Shown: positions 33,981 through 43,814, numbered from the stretch's first letter. The stretch is DNA of 64,000 bases from Pseudomonas sp. SCA2728.1_7 (GCF_018138145.1 NZ_CP073104.1:1302001-1366000); one strand, 5' to 3'. A program made the numbers and translations. Notes: generated from the sequence alone by a model not told the origin.

Positions 33981-35162
33981 ATGGTGATTTTCGATCGACG
34001 CAGCCTCGCGATGGCTGCGCTGTTACTGGCAGGACTGCTGAGCCTGTCTGCGCTGGCGCCGCGCAACGCAAACGCCAGCGAAGCGGATACGGCGCGCACC
34101 GAAGTGACCGATCTGCTCGGGCGCAAGGTCAAGGTGCATCTGCCGGTCAGACGGGTCATCCTCGGTGAAGGCCGGCAGTTGTATCTGCTCGCCGCGCTGG
34201 ACACACAGAATCCGATCGAACGCATCGTCGGCTGGCGCAAGGACCTGATCCAGTCCGACCCGGACACCTACAATGCCTACCTGCGCAAATTCCCCGGCAT
34301 TGCCAAAATCCCCACCTTCGGCGGCTTTGAAGACGGCACCTTTGATATCGAACAAGCGATCTCGCAGCGCCCGGATGTGATCATCCTCAATATCGAAGCG
34401 CAGCACGCCACCGAAGATGCGCGCTACATCGAGAAGCTCGACGCTTTGGGCATCCCGGTGGTGTACGTCGACTTTCGCAACAACCCGATGCAGAACACCG
34501 AACCGACCATGCGCCTGTTCGGCAAACTGTTCGGTAAAGAGCAACGCGCCGAAGCCTTCATTGATTTTCGCAACCAGCAGATTCACCGCGTCACCGACGT
34601 GATCGAGAAACAGCACCCACCGCGTCCAAGCGTGTTCATCGAGCGCATCGGCGGCTACACCGATGATTGCTGCCTGAGTTTCGGCAACGAGAATTTTGGC
34701 CTGTTTGTCGACATGGCCGGCGGCAACAACATCGCCCGGGGGATCATCCCGACCACGTTCGGCCAGTTGAATCCCGAGCAGGTCATCGTCGCCAATCCGG
34801 CGCACGTGGTGGTCACCACGGCCAACTGGGAAGCCTTTGCACCCGGCGGTCATTGGGTCGGTGTCGGGCCAGGCGCCGACATGAACCAGGCGCGAAAAAA
34901 ACTCGCGTGGTATACGCAGCGTCCGGCCTACGCCGGGATCAAGGCTCAGGAGACACAAGCCTTCCACGCCATCTGGCATCAGTTCTACAACAGCCCCTAC
35001 CAGTTCGTGGCCATTCAGCAATTGGCCAAATGGTTTCACCCGGAGCTGTTCGCCGATCTCGACCCGGACGCCTCCTTCCGCGAACTGCACGAGCGTTTTC
35101 TGCCCGTGCCGTATGAGTCGGGCTACTTCGTCAGCCTGCGCAATACTGAGGTCAAACCATGA
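33981..35162 (+). CDS. ferric-siderophore periplasmic binding protein
   Basis: A 393-residue exported class III binding protein. The signal peptide runs to about NANASEA; the mature part begins with TEVTDLLGRKVKVHLPVRRVIL, typical of FecB/CbrA-type proteins. The ATG at 33981 is chosen since it starts the signal sequence; an in-frame codon at 33948 would overlap the region right after the receptor stop. Its stop codon overlaps the permease start (ATGA). The protein would carry the ferric complex from receptor to inner-membrane permease. It is longer than most FecB proteins (about 300), with an extended C-terminal lobe. Confidence 0.87.
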   Translation: MVIFDRRSLAMAALLLAGLLSLSALAPRNANASEADTARTEVTDLLGRKVKVHLPVRRVILGEGRQLYLLAALDTQNPIERIVGWRKDLIQSDPDTYNAYLRKFPGIAKIPTFGGFEDGTFDIEQAISQRPDVIILNIEAQHATEDARYIEKLDALGIPVVYVDFRNNPMQNTEPTMRLFGKLFGKEQRAEAFIDFRNQQIHRVTDVIEKQHPPRPSVFIERIGGYTDDCCLSFGNENFGLFVDMAGGNNIARGIIPTTFGQLNPEQVIVANPAHVVVTTANWEAFAPGGHWVGVGPGADMNQARKKLAWYTQRPAYAGIKAQETQAFHAIWHQFYNSPYQFVAIQQLAKWFHPELFADLDPDASFRELHERFLPVPYESGYFVSLRNTEVKP

Positions 35163-36220
35163 GTTCGTTGACCGACACCGTCGAGGTGCAGCGCGAAACC
35201 TACCGTCGACTGGTGCTGCGTAAACGCCTGATCCTCGCCGGGCTGGTGGTTCTGTTGCTGTGCAGTGTGCTGCTCGATCTGGCACTGGGCCCGGCGAGTT
35301 ACAGTTTCAGCGAAGTGCTCGGCGCCCTGTTTTCGCCGGACAGTGCTTCGCCACAAGTGCGCGTGGTGATGTGGGACATTCGTCTGCCGGTGGCACTGAT
35401 GGCGGTGGCCGTTGGCGCGGCGTTATCGCTGGCCGGCGCGCAGATGCAGACCATCCTCAACAACCCGCTGGCCAGTCCGTTCACCTTGGGCATTTCCGCC
35501 GCCGCCAGTTTCGGCGCGGCGCTGGGCCTGGCCTTCGGTGTGGCGTTGTTCCCGCTGGCCGCGCAGTTCATGGTGCCGCTCAACGCCTTCATCATGGCCA
35601 TGCTCTCGGCGCTGTTGATTCACTTCCTGAGCATGCGCCGTGGCGTCACTGCCGAAACCATCGTGCTACTCGGCATCGCATTGGTGTTCACCTTCAATGC
35701 GCTGCTGGCGCTGGTGCAGTTCTTCGCCACCGAACAAGCCGTCGCTGCCGTGGTGTTCTGGACCATGGGCAGCCTGACCAAAGCCACCTGGCCGAAACTC
35801 GGGGTGATCTGCCTGGTGATCCTGATCACCCTGCCGATTTTCGCCAAACGCGCCTGGGCCTTGACCGCCCTGCGTCTGGGCGACGACAAGGCTGCCAGTT
35901 TCGGCATCAACGTGCGCAGCTTGCGCTTTCAGACGCTGATCATGGTCAGCCTGCTCGCCTCGTTCCCCGTGGCCTTCGTCGGCACCATCGGCTTTATCGG
36001 ACTGGTCGGCCCGCACATCGCGCGCATGCTGATCGGTGAAGATCAGCGCTTCTTTTTGCCGGCCTCCTTGCTCACCGGTTCGTTGATTCTCTCGGCCAGT
36101 TCGGTGGTCAGCAAAACCCTGATCCCCGGCGCGATTTTCCCCATCGGCGTGGTCACCTCGCTGATCGGCGTGCCGTTCTTCATTTCACTGATTCTCGGCG
36201 GGAAGAAAAACTCATGGTGA
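35159..36220 (+). CDS. FecCD-family iron-siderophore ABC permease
   Basis: A 353-residue polytopic permease. Landmarks are LAGAQMQTILNNPLASPFTLG near residues 88-108, the coupling segment DKAASFGINVRSLRFQ (near 243) and GFIGLVGPHIARMLIGEDQ near 279-297. A single polypeptide presumably forms a homodimer, as only one permease gene is present. ATGA overlap with the binding-protein gene and a 7-base overlap with the ATPase gene mark a coupled operon. Confidence 0.92.
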   Translation: MSSLTDTVEVQRETYRRLVLRKRLILAGLVVLLLCSVLLDLALGPASYSFSEVLGALFSPDSASPQVRVVMWDIRLPVALMAVAVGAALSLAGAQMQTILNNPLASPFTLGISAAASFGAALGLAFGVALFPLAAQFMVPLNAFIMAMLSALLIHFLSMRRGVTAETIVLLGIALVFTFNALLALVQFFATEQAVAAVVFWTMGSLTKATWPKLGVICLVILITLPIFAKRAWALTALRLGDDKAASFGINVRSLRFQTLIMVSLLASFPVAFVGTIGFIGLVGPHIARMLIGEDQRFFLPASLLTGSLILSASSVVSKTLIPGAIFPIGVVTSLIGVPFFISLILGGKKNSW

Positions 36221-36969
36221 CGCTGCAACTGGACAATCTCGGCGCCCGCTACGGCCAGCGCGAGATCATTCGTGGTGTCTCGACGGCAACGTTTTCTGGC
36301 GGTCAGGTGGTTGCCGTGGTCGGGCCCAATGCGGCCGGCAAATCGACGTTGTTCAAACGCATGGCCGGGCTGATCGAAGGCCCCGGTCAGGTGATTTTGC
36401 AGGACTCGAAAAAAGGCCCGACGGGTATCAGCTACATGCCGCAGGGCCTGAACGCCAGTGCGCGTTTGACGGTGTACGAATCGGTGCTGCTGGCACGCAA
36501 GCAACTGACGCCGGGCTGGGTGGTCCATGATGATGAGCTGAAACTGGTCGACGAAATTCTCGCCGCGCTGGGCATCACCGGGCTGTCGTTTCGTAACCTT
36601 GGTGAACTCAGCGGCGGTCAGCAGCAGTTGGTCTCCATCGCCCAGACGCTGGTGCGCGAACCGGAAATCCTGCTGATGGACGAACCGACCAGCGCCCTCG
36701 ACATGCATCGACAAGTGCAAGTGCTGAACTTCATGCGCAGCCTCGCGCGCAAACGCGAGGTGATTGTGTTCATTGCCATCCATGATCTGAATCAGGCGTT
36801 GCGCTTCGCCGATCAGGTGCTGGTGATTGCTGATGGCACCAGTCAGGGCAGCGGCCCGAGCAGTGAAGTGATCACCGAACAGATGCTGCGCGATGTCTAC
36901 AAGGTCGAGGCGCGGATCGAGCAGTGCAGCCGGGGGCTGCAGCATATTCTCATCGACGATATCGTTTGA
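36214..36969 (+). CDS. ABC transporter ATPase for ferric siderophore
   Basis: A 251-residue nucleotide-binding subunit with Walker A GPNAAGKSTLFKRM (near residues 37-50), signature LSGGQQQLVSIAQTL near 130-144, Walker B ILLMDEPTSALD near 150-161 and the switch histidine in AIHDLNQAL. It overlaps the permease gene and closes the siderophore uptake unit. It ends 10 bases from the convergent symporter gene, which marks the right boundary of the siderophore locus. Confidence 0.92.
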   Translation: MVTLQLDNLGARYGQREIIRGVSTATFSGGQVVAVVGPNAAGKSTLFKRMAGLIEGPGQVILQDSKKGPTGISYMPQGLNASARLTVYESVLLARKQLTPGWVVHDDELKLVDEILAALGITGLSFRNLGELSGGQQQLVSIAQTLVREPEILLMDEPTSALDMHRQVQVLNFMRSLARKREVIVFIAIHDLNQALRFADQVLVIADGTSQGSGPSSEVITEQMLRDVYKVEARIEQCSRGLQHILIDDIV

Positions 36970-36979
36970 TCTGCGGCAA

Positions 36980-37978
36980 TCACGGATCGACTTGCGCCAT
37001 CAGCTCTGGCACCGATTCCGGGCGCTTGGCATAGCGCTGAGCGAGCACCGCACAGACCATCAACTGAATCTGATGGAACAGCATCAGCGGCAGAATCAGC
37101 ACGCCGATGGTGCTGCCGGCAAACAACACCTGCGCCATCGGCACGCCGGTGGCCAGGCTCTTTTTCGAACCGCAGAACAAAATGGTGATGCGGTCTTCCT
37201 GGCTGAAGCCAAAGGCCTTGCCGAGCAACGTCGACGCCAACAGCACCAGCGCCAGCAGAATGCAGCAGACCACCACCAATCCCAGCAGATCAACGACCGG
37301 AATCTGATGCCAGATACCTTCGTTGACGGCCTCGCTGAATGCGCCGTAGACCACCAGCAAAATCGACCCCTGATCAACGAACTTCAGCCAGTTCTTGTTG
37401 CGCCCGACCCACGCGCCGATCCAGCGCCGAGCGATCTGCCCGGCAATGAATGGCAGGAGCAATTGCACGCTGATTTTCAGGATCGCATCCAGCGTCGAAC
37501 CACCATCACCGTGGACGTTGAGCAGCAGCGTCACCAACAGCGGCGTGAGGAAAATCCCGAACAGGCTCGATGCCGCCGCGCTGCAGATCGCCGCCGGGAT
37601 ATTGCCGCGCGCCAGCGAGGTGAAAGCAATCGCCGACTGCACCGTGGCCGGCAGTGCGCACAGGTAGAGCATGCCCATGTACAGCTTGTCGCCGATCAGC
37701 GGTGACAGCAGCGGTTTCAGCGCCAGGCCCAGTAACGGGAAAAGGACAAACGTCAGGCCGAACACCAGCAAATGCAGGCGCCAGTGGCCGGCGCCGGCGA
37801 TGATCGACTCACGAGACAGTTTGGCGCCATGCAGGAAAAACAGCAGCGCGATGGCGATGTTGGTCAGCCAGCCGAAGCCGACCGCGACCTGGCCGCTGGC
37901 CGGCAGGAAACTGGCCAGCAGCACGACGCCGATCAGCGTCAGGGTAAAGTTGTCGGGCAAAAAGCGGGGGCGAGTCAT
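36980..37978 (-). CDS. bile acid:sodium symporter-family transporter (SBF-like)
   Basis: A 332-residue membrane protein with about ten helices. The FFLHGAKLSRESI segment near residues 48-60, CALPATVQSAIAFTSLARGN near 107-126 and SKKSLATGVPMAQVLF near 268-283 are typical of the SBF-like branch (YfeH type) of sodium-coupled organic anion transporters. The substrate is unknown; bacterial members seldom carry bile acids. It is divergent from an AraC-family gene 84 bases away, which probably controls it. Confidence 0.85.
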   Translation of the reverse strand: MTRPRFLPDNFTLTLIGVVLLASFLPASGQVAVGFGWLTNIAIALLFFLHGAKLSRESIIAGAGHWRLHLLVFGLTFVLFPLLGLALKPLLSPLIGDKLYMGMLYLCALPATVQSAIAFTSLARGNIPAAICSAAASSLFGIFLTPLLVTLLLNVHGDGGSTLDAILKISVQLLLPFIAGQIARRWIGAWVGRNKNWLKFVDQGSILLVVYGAFSEAVNEGIWHQIPVVDLLGLVVVCCILLALVLLASTLLGKAFGFSQEDRITILFCGSKKSLATGVPMAQVLFAGSTIGVLILPLMLFHQIQLMVCAVLAQRYAKRPESVPELMAQVDP

Positions 37979-38062
37979 GGTCGGTTCATCCGGGGGTTGC
38001 CAGTGCGTGCCGACGACTCTAACGTGACTGCCAATTACCGACTAACGCCGAAGGGCCACAAG

Positions 38063-38851
38063 ATGCCGCCTAAAGGACATGACAAAAGCGTGCGGCGCAG
38101 CATTCCCGGGCTGCCCAGCCTGCCGCGCCCACTCTACGGGCGCACCGAATCGCTGCCCAATCGCGCCCTGACCCGGCGCCATAGTCACCCGTGGGTGCAG
38201 TTGTCCTACGCGATTCAGGGTGTGCTGGAAATCCAGACCAGCGTCGGCCGTTTCGTCGCCCCGCCGGAGCGCGCCGTGTGGATCCCGGCCGGTGTGCCGC
38301 ATAGGGTATTCAGCTCCCCACACACGGAAATGCGCAGCCTGTACATCGATTGCAGCGTCGCCGGATGGGCGCTTGAGCGTTGTCATGTGCTCGGCGTCAG
38401 CGATCTGCTCAGGGAACTGATCCGCGCGTTCAGTCAGGTTCCGGTGGAATACGACCAGAGCGGCCCGCATGGCCGCCTCGCCCAGGTCATCCTCGATCAA
38501 CTGGCCGAAGCGCCGCAGATCGACTTGATGCTGCCGTTGCCGCAAGACGTGCGCTTAAAGCAGATCTACCAGAGCCTGGAACACCATCCGGAACAGCAAA
38601 CCACGCTGAGCCACTGGAGCGAAAAGTTCGGCGTCACCGAAAAGACCCTCACCCGCCTGTTTCTGCGCGACACCGGCCTGACCTTCCGCGCCTGGCGCCA
38701 GCGCTTGCGCCTGCTCGGTGCGCTGACACCGTTGGAGAAAGGTGAACGCGTCACCGATGTTGCGCTGGCCTGTGGTTACGACTCGACGTCGGCGTTTATC
38801 GCGGCGTTTCGTCAGCAGTTTGGTGAAACGCCGGGAGAGTTTTTTCGCTGA
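38063..38851 (+). CDS. AraC-family transcriptional regulator
   Basis: A 262-residue regulator. The N-terminal cupin-like sensor includes RRHSHPWVQLSYAIQGVLEI and the AVWIPAGVPHRV strand (near residues 41-90); the C-terminal double helix-turn-helix has TLSHWSEKFGVTEKTLTRLF and VTDVALACGYDSTSAFIAAF. It matches the class of AraC proteins that control adjacent transporters. The ATG at 38063 begins a basic N-terminus; upstream in-frame sequence overlaps the divergent symporter gene. Its stop codon abuts the stop of the convergent peroxidase gene with no base between. Confidence 0.88.
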   Translation: MPPKGHDKSVRRSIPGLPSLPRPLYGRTESLPNRALTRRHSHPWVQLSYAIQGVLEIQTSVGRFVAPPERAVWIPAGVPHRVFSSPHTEMRSLYIDCSVAGWALERCHVLGVSDLLRELIRAFSQVPVEYDQSGPHGRLAQVILDQLAEAPQIDLMLPLPQDVRLKQIYQSLEHHPEQQTTLSHWSEKFGVTEKTLTRLFLRDTGLTFRAWRQRLRLLGALTPLEKGERVTDVALACGYDSTSAFIAAFRQQFGETPGEFFR

Positions 38852-39808
38852 TCAGCGATCCGCCAGTTCTTCCAGCAAGTCCGCTGACGGCACGAAATAC
38901 AGGCTACCAGTCACGGCCGTGCTGAAATCCAGCAACTTGTCGTAATTACCCGGTGGCTTGCCGACGAACATGTTTTCCAGCATCTGCTCCATCGGCTCCG
39001 GCGAGCGTGCGTAGCCGATGAAGAAGGTGCCGAACTCCCCTGCTCCTGGCCGGCCGAACGGCATGTTGTCACGGAGGATTTTCACTTCCTCGCCGGCAGC
39101 GTTGGTGATGGTGGTCAGCGCACTGTGCGAGTTGCTCGGTTTGACCGCGTCATCCAGTTCAATATCGGACAGCTTGGTGCGACCAATCACGCGTTCCTGA
39201 GCTTCAACGCTCAAACCGTTCCACGCGGTCATGTTGTGCAGGTATTTCTGCACCAACACGTAACTGCCGCCGCTGAAACCCGGATCTTCGTCACCGACGA
39301 TGGTGAAGTTGAGCGCTTTGCGCCCGACCGGGTTTTCCGTGCCGTCGACAAAACCGATGATGCTGCGCATGTCGAAATAGCGGAAACCTTGCACTTCGTC
39401 GACCACCGTCACCGCATCGCCGAGAACCGCCATGATTTGCGTGGCCAGTTCAAAACACAGGTCCATTTGATCGGCGCGAATGTGTAGCAAGAGGTCACCC
39501 GGGGTTGCCGGAGCGTGCCGCCCTTCCCCGCCAAACTCACGGAAACCATGCAGTGACGCTGGTCGTGGATGGCCGAACAGGCGATCCCAGGCGTTCGAGG
39601 AAAAGCCGCAGATGCAGGTCAGATTGCCGGTCGGTACGCGCTTGCCGACCGAACGCACCAGCCCGGCGACATCGCCGCACCAGTCTTTCACGGTTTGCGC
39701 CGCTTCAGCCCCCGCATTCAGCGTCGCGACGATGAAAATCGCGCTGCTGGTGATCGGACTGCACACCGCTTGAGGTTCGAGAATGTCGGTATTCATCGTT
39801 GAAAACAT
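38852..39808 (-). CDS. DyP-type heme peroxidase
   Basis: A 318-residue dye-decolourising peroxidase of the cytoplasmic YfeX-like class: no signal or Tat motif. The distal-side motif is GFVDGTENP (GxxDG, with the catalytic Asp) near residues 157-165; the proximal heme histidine is in KPSNSHSALTT near 223; IGRTK and LPFGRPG complete the pocket. It reduces peroxide with dyes or porphyrins as donors. The ATG at 39808 has GGAG two bases upstream; a second ATG at 39796 is an alternative, four residues shorter. The gene is divergent from the alx-like gene. Confidence 0.9.
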   Translation of the reverse strand: MFSTMNTDILEPQAVCSPITSSAIFIVATLNAGAEAAQTVKDWCGDVAGLVRSVGKRVPTGNLTCICGFSSNAWDRLFGHPRPASLHGFREFGGEGRHAPATPGDLLLHIRADQMDLCFELATQIMAVLGDAVTVVDEVQGFRYFDMRSIIGFVDGTENPVGRKALNFTIVGDEDPGFSGGSYVLVQKYLHNMTAWNGLSVEAQERVIGRTKLSDIELDDAVKPSNSHSALTTITNAAGEEVKILRDNMPFGRPGAGEFGTFFIGYARSPEPMEQMLENMFVGKPPGNYDKLLDFSTAVTGSLYFVPSADLLEELADR

Positions 39809-39960
39809 TGCTCCGTAAAAAGTGCCCGAGCTGTCAACGAGGGCGGATAGTTCGTTTTTATCGAACTGTTGCGCAGAAATAAACGATTTTTCTTTGCCGC
39901 AAAGTCGTCGCTAGCATGGCCTCGTCTGACCCCAATCCAAGAATAGACAGGGAGCGTGAC

Positions 39961-40935
39961 ATGCCAGCCACAAACATCAATATCGGCGAACCGTGGATGT
40001 GGGGCGCCTTCATCGTCTTCGTGCTTGCCATGCTGGCATTGGACCTGTTCGTCTTCGGTGGACGCAAGGCGCATCGGGTGTCAGTGCGCGAAGCCTTGTC
40101 CTGGGTCATCGCCTGGTGCCTGTTGGCGCTGAGTTTCGCCGCCCTGCTCTGGTGGTATCTGCACGGTGCGTTCGGTGCCGAGATCGCCCGGGAAAAAACC
40201 CTCGAATTCCTCACCGGTTATCTGATCGAGCAATCGCTGTCGATCGACAACATGTTCGTCTTCGTGATGATCTTCAGCTACTTCGCCGTACCGCCCGAAT
40301 TGCAGCGGCGAGTGCTGCTGTACGGCGTGCTCGGGGCGATCGTAATGCGCGCGGTGATGATTTTTGCCGGGGTGTGGCTGGTGTCGCAGTTTGAATGGCT
40401 GCTGTATGCGTTCGGCGTGTTCCTGATCTTCACCGGGATCAAGATGCTGGTGTTTGCCGACCACCAGCCGGACCTGGACAAGAATCCGTTGCTGCGCTGG
40501 GTGCGCGGGCATATGCGCATCACCAGCGGGTTTCATGGCGAACGGTTTTTCGTCCTGCAAAACGGCGTGCGCTGGGCCACGCCGATGTTTCTGGTGCTGG
40601 TGCTGATCGAGGCCAGTGACCTGATGTTCGCGGTCGACAGCATCCCGGCGATCTTCGCCGTGACGACTGACCCGTTCATTGTCTTCACGTCGAATATCTT
40701 CGCGATCATGGGATTACGCGCGCTGTATTTTCTGCTGGCGGACATGGCTGACCGCTTTCACTTGCTCAAGTATGGGCTGGCGATTGTGCTGGTGTTTATC
40801 GGTGGAAAGATGGTGTTGATGCCGTGGCTGCACATGCCGGTGGAGTGGTCGTTGGCGGTGGTGGGTGGGGTGATCCTCGGCTCGGTTTTGCTGAGCCTTG
40901 TCATCACCCGAAATGCTGAACGCAGCACCGAATGA
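39961..40935 (+). CDS. alx: Alx/TerC-family membrane protein
   Basis: A 324-residue protein with about nine transmembrane helices, very like E. coli Alx throughout. Acidic intramembrane residues are conserved: ALDLFVFGG in helix 1, YLIEQSLSIDNMFVF near residues 89-103 and EASDLMFAVDSIPAIFAV near 218-235. Alx is implicated in manganese export and alkaline response. The E. coli gene has a pH-responsive leader, but here only about 150 bases separate the start from the divergent peroxidase gene and no such leader is visible. CAGGGAGCGTGAC precedes the ATG. Confidence 0.88.
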   Translation: MPATNINIGEPWMWGAFIVFVLAMLALDLFVFGGRKAHRVSVREALSWVIAWCLLALSFAALLWWYLHGAFGAEIAREKTLEFLTGYLIEQSLSIDNMFVFVMIFSYFAVPPELQRRVLLYGVLGAIVMRAVMIFAGVWLVSQFEWLLYAFGVFLIFTGIKMLVFADHQPDLDKNPLLRWVRGHMRITSGFHGERFFVLQNGVRWATPMFLVLVLIEASDLMFAVDSIPAIFAVTTDPFIVFTSNIFAIMGLRALYFLLADMADRFHLLKYGLAIVLVFIGGKMVLMPWLHMPVEWSLAVVGGVILGSVLLSLVITRNAERSTE

Positions 40936-40950
40936 CACACCACAAAACAC

Positions 40951-41039
40951 TGTGGGAGCGAGCCTGCTCGCGATAGCGGTGTGTCAAACGACGCGATGTT
41001 GACTGATCTGGCGCTATCGCGAGCAGGCTCACTCCTACA
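40951..41039. repeat. REP-type hairpin, copy 2
   Basis: Arms TGTGGGAGCGAGCCTGCTCGCGATAGC and GCTATCGCGAGCAGGCTCACTCCTACA face each other around a 35-base loop. It is the same family as the element at 8418 and lies between the convergent alx-like and polyamine-binding-protein genes. Confidence 0.9.
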
Positions 41040-41051
41040 GGGGGAGCGGTG

Positions 41052-42152
41052 TTATTTGTCAGATTTGATACTGGTCCATACGCGAGTACGCACGCGCTCA
41101 AGTTTCTGCGGCAACGGTTGCACGACGTAGAGGTTTTTCAGCGCTTCCGGGGTCGGCGTCAGGTTCGGGTTGTCGGTGATTTCCTTGTTGATCAGCGGCA
41201 TCGAATCTTTGTTCGCATTCGGGTAGCCGAGGAAGTCGCTGATCGGCGCGATCACCTTCGGGTCGAGCAGGTTGTTGAGGAATTCATGCGCCTCGGTGAC
41301 GTTCTTCGCGCTTTTCGGAATGGCGAAGGTGTCGAACCAGATCGGCGCGCCTTCCTTCGGCAAGCGCCAGTCGACCACCACACCGTTGCCCGCCTCTTTG
41401 GCGCGGTTGCCGAACTGGTAGAAGCTGCCGGAGTAACCGATGGCCACGCAGATGTCACCGTTGGCGATGTCGGTCATGTACTTGGCCGAGTTGAAGTAGG
41501 TCACGTACGGACGAACCTTGAGCATCAACTCCTTGGCTTTTTCATAATCGGCGGGGTTCTGGCTGTTCGGGTCGAGGCCCAGATAATGCAGGGCCAGCGG
41601 CAGGATTTCCGTCGGCGAATCGAGCATCGCCACGCCGCAGGATTTGAGCTTTTCCATGTTCTCCGGTTTGAACACCAGATCCCAGCTGTCCACCGGCGCG
41701 TTGTCGCCCAATGCAGCCTTGACCTTGGCCGGGTTGAAGCCGATCAGCACGGTGCCGACCATGTAGGGGACGCCGTACTGGTTGCCCGGATCGTTCTTGC
41801 CCAGCAGTTTCAACAGTTCCGGGTCCTGGTGGCTCCAGTTCGGCAGTTTCGATTTATCCAGTTTCTGAAACACGCCAGCCTTGATCTGCGTTTCGAGGAA
41901 CTGGTTCGACGGCACCACCAGGTCGTAACCGGAGTTGCCGGTCAGCAGTTTGGCTTCCAGGGATTCGTTGGTGTCGAAGGTATCCCAAGTCACTTTGATG
42001 CCGCTTTTGGCGGCGAAATCCTTGGGCACGGACGGCAGGATGTAGTCCGCCCAGTTGTACACGCGCAGTTCGCGTTGCTCAGCCTGGACGGCCCCGGCCA
42101 ACAGCGTCAGCCCACACACAGTGGCACCCAGAATGCGTTTCATCGTGACCAT
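41052..42152 (-). CDS. polyamine ABC transporter periplasmic binding protein (PotF/SpuD-like)
   Basis: A 366-residue exported protein. A signal peptide (MKRILGATVCGLTLLAGAVQA) precedes RVYNWADYILPSVPKDF, the hallmark N-terminus of PotF/SpuD putrescine and spermidine binders; YMVGTVLIGFNP and the FDTFAIPKSAKN segment also fit. GGGGA lies about 7 bases before the ATG at 42152; an internal ATG nine bases on is an alternative. No permease or ATPase gene adjoins it, so it must work with a transporter encoded elsewhere. Confidence 0.88.
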   Translation of the reverse strand: MVTMKRILGATVCGLTLLAGAVQAEQRELRVYNWADYILPSVPKDFAAKSGIKVTWDTFDTNESLEAKLLTGNSGYDLVVPSNQFLETQIKAGVFQKLDKSKLPNWSHQDPELLKLLGKNDPGNQYGVPYMVGTVLIGFNPAKVKAALGDNAPVDSWDLVFKPENMEKLKSCGVAMLDSPTEILPLALHYLGLDPNSQNPADYEKAKELMLKVRPYVTYFNSAKYMTDIANGDICVAIGYSGSFYQFGNRAKEAGNGVVVDWRLPKEGAPIWFDTFAIPKSAKNVTEAHEFLNNLLDPKVIAPISDFLGYPNANKDSMPLINKEITDNPNLTPTPEALKNLYVVQPLPQKLERVRTRVWTSIKSDK

Positions 42153-42357
42153 GGTTGTTCCCCAAAAGGCAGCGTGAGTTCGATGGTTTTTATGTTCTGT
42201 ACACGGCAGCGGCTGTAAAGGTAGCCAAGGGTAAAAAAGGTTCAGCGTCTGGTTATGGTTTTGATTCTTGCTGACAGCGTAGCTGGAGCACAGTGGGGGA
42301 TGGGCCAAAAGGGGATCGATGTGGCCAATTTGATTGACCGCCGGGATGCGGAAACAA

Positions 42358-42384
42358 CAATGCCCGGCACTTGGCCGGGCATTG
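42358..42384 (-). terminator. terminator of the first NCS1 permease gene
   Basis: CAATGCCCGGC and GCCGGGCATTG form an 11-bp stem with a short loop, 17 bases beyond the stop codon of the minus-strand permease gene; TTGTTTCC follows on that strand. The T-run is imperfect. Confidence 0.65.
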
Positions 42385-42401
42385 TCGAGTAACGGATCAG
42401 C

Positions 42402-43814
42402 TCAGTCGGTGTAACCCAATCTCGCCGCCCTGCTCTGCTGTGTCTGGCTGCGTGTTGCCAAGCAGTAATACAACGGCACGGTGACAACCAGGCCCACCAG
42501 CCAGGACAAGTCCGCACCCTCGACCAGATTGGCGTAGGGCCCGACGTATAGCGAGGTGTTGGCGAACGGCAACTGCACAATAATGCCGATGAAGTAGGCA
42601 ATGATCGCGTGCAGGTTGAAGCGCCCGTAAACCCCGCCGTCGGCGCGGAAGATCGAGGTGATGTCGTAGCAGCCGCGCTTGATCAGGTAGAAGTCGATCA
42701 GGTTGATCGACGCCCACGGCACCAGCACCAGCAGCAGTGCCAGAATCAAACCGATGAACTCGGAAATGAAATCCGCCGACGCACCCAGCGCAACCACGCA
42801 GCAGCCCGCCAGTACTACGCTCGACAACACTACGCGCACCTTGATACTCGGCGTCCATTGGCTGGCGAAAGTCTGTATCGAGGTGATGATCGAGAGCACC
42901 GCGCCATACAGATTCAGCGCGTTGTGGCTGATGATATTGAGCAGGAACAGCACCATCAGAATCGGCCCGAGCCAACCGGTCGACTGCTTGACCGCGACCA
43001 TCGCTTCAGTGCCTTCCGGGGTCGCCAGCACCGCCACGGCGCCAAAGCTGAACGACAGAATCGTGCCCAGCGTCGCGCCCAGATAGGTCGCCCAAAACGG
43101 CTTGGCAATGCCGATATCCGCAGGCAAGTAACGCGAGTAATCGGAGACGTACGGCGAAAAACTGATCTGCCAGATAATCCCCAGCGACACCGTCGCCAGC
43201 CAACCGGACAGGTTGAAACTGCCGCGAGTGAGAAAGTCCGTCGGCAAGTCATGGGCAAAGATATAGATGAACCCGGCCAGCAACGCGCTGCCCATCACCC
43301 AGGTGCCAATGCGGTTCAGCGTGTGGATGAAGTTGTAGCCGATCACACCGATCGCCGTAGCTGCCAGTGCACCGATCAGAATGCTCAGCGGCGCCGGCAC
43401 CGACGGCGCAATGCCGACGATGGATTTACCGGCCAGCACGATGTTGGAAATGAAGAAACCGATGTAGATGATCGCCGCAAAAAACACGATCAACAGCGCG
43501 CCATAACGGCCGAACTGGCCGCGACTCTGGACCATTTGCGGAATGCCCATGCGCGGGCCTTGCGCCGACGCCAGGGCAATCACCACGCCGCCGATCATGT
43601 GCCCCAGCGCAATCGCCAGCAGCCCCCAGAGCAAATCGAGATGGAACACTTGAACCACCATGGCGCCGGTGACGATGGGCAGTGGCGCAATGTTGGTGCT
43701 GAACCAAAGGGTGAATAGGTCGCGGGCCTTCCCGTGGCGTTCCGCGAGTGGGACGTAGTCGACCGTATGGTTCTCGATCAACGGATCTTGCCGGGACATC
43801 TGGGACATATGCAT
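42402..43814 (-). CDS. NCS1-family nucleobase/allantoin-type permease, copy 1
   Basis: A 470-residue, roughly 12-helix permease of the purine-cytosine permease family. Key segments are GNIAPLPIVTGA-like TNIAPLPIVTGAM (helix 1), SFSPYVSDYSRYLP near residues 218-231 and ISHNALNLYGAVLS near 302-315. A close paralogue is encoded at 53898, with many identical stretches. It is divergent from the flavin reductase and luciferase-like genes across a region with two matching palindromes, so uptake of the substrate oxidised by those enzymes is inferred. The start is uncertain between ATGs at 43814 and 43808. Confidence 0.88.
   Translation of the reverse strand: MHMSQMSRQDPLIENHTVDYVPLAERHGKARDLFTLWFSTNIAPLPIVTGAMVVQVFHLDLLWGLLAIALGHMIGGVVIALASAQGPRMGIPQMVQSRGQFGRYGALLIVFFAAIIYIGFFISNIVLAGKSIVGIAPSVPAPLSILIGALAATAIGVIGYNFIHTLNRIGTWVMGSALLAGFIYIFAHDLPTDFLTRGSFNLSGWLATVSLGIIWQISFSPYVSDYSRYLPADIGIAKPFWATYLGATLGTILSFSFGAVAVLATPEGTEAMVAVKQSTGWLGPILMVLFLLNIISHNALNLYGAVLSIITSIQTFASQWTPSIKVRVVLSSVVLAGCCVVALGASADFISEFIGLILALLLVLVPWASINLIDFYLIKRGCYDITSIFRADGGVYGRFNLHAIIAYFIGIIVQLPFANTSLYVGPYANLVEGADLSWLVGLVVTVPLYYCLATRSQTQQSRAARLGYTD

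Noticed and set aside
39849..39867. AGTTCG-tttttat-CGAACT dyad between the peroxidase and alx-like genes as a manganese or pH riboswitch
   Set aside because: Only a short simple dyad; none of the conserved elements of the yybP-ykoY or PRE leader are present and the leader is too short.
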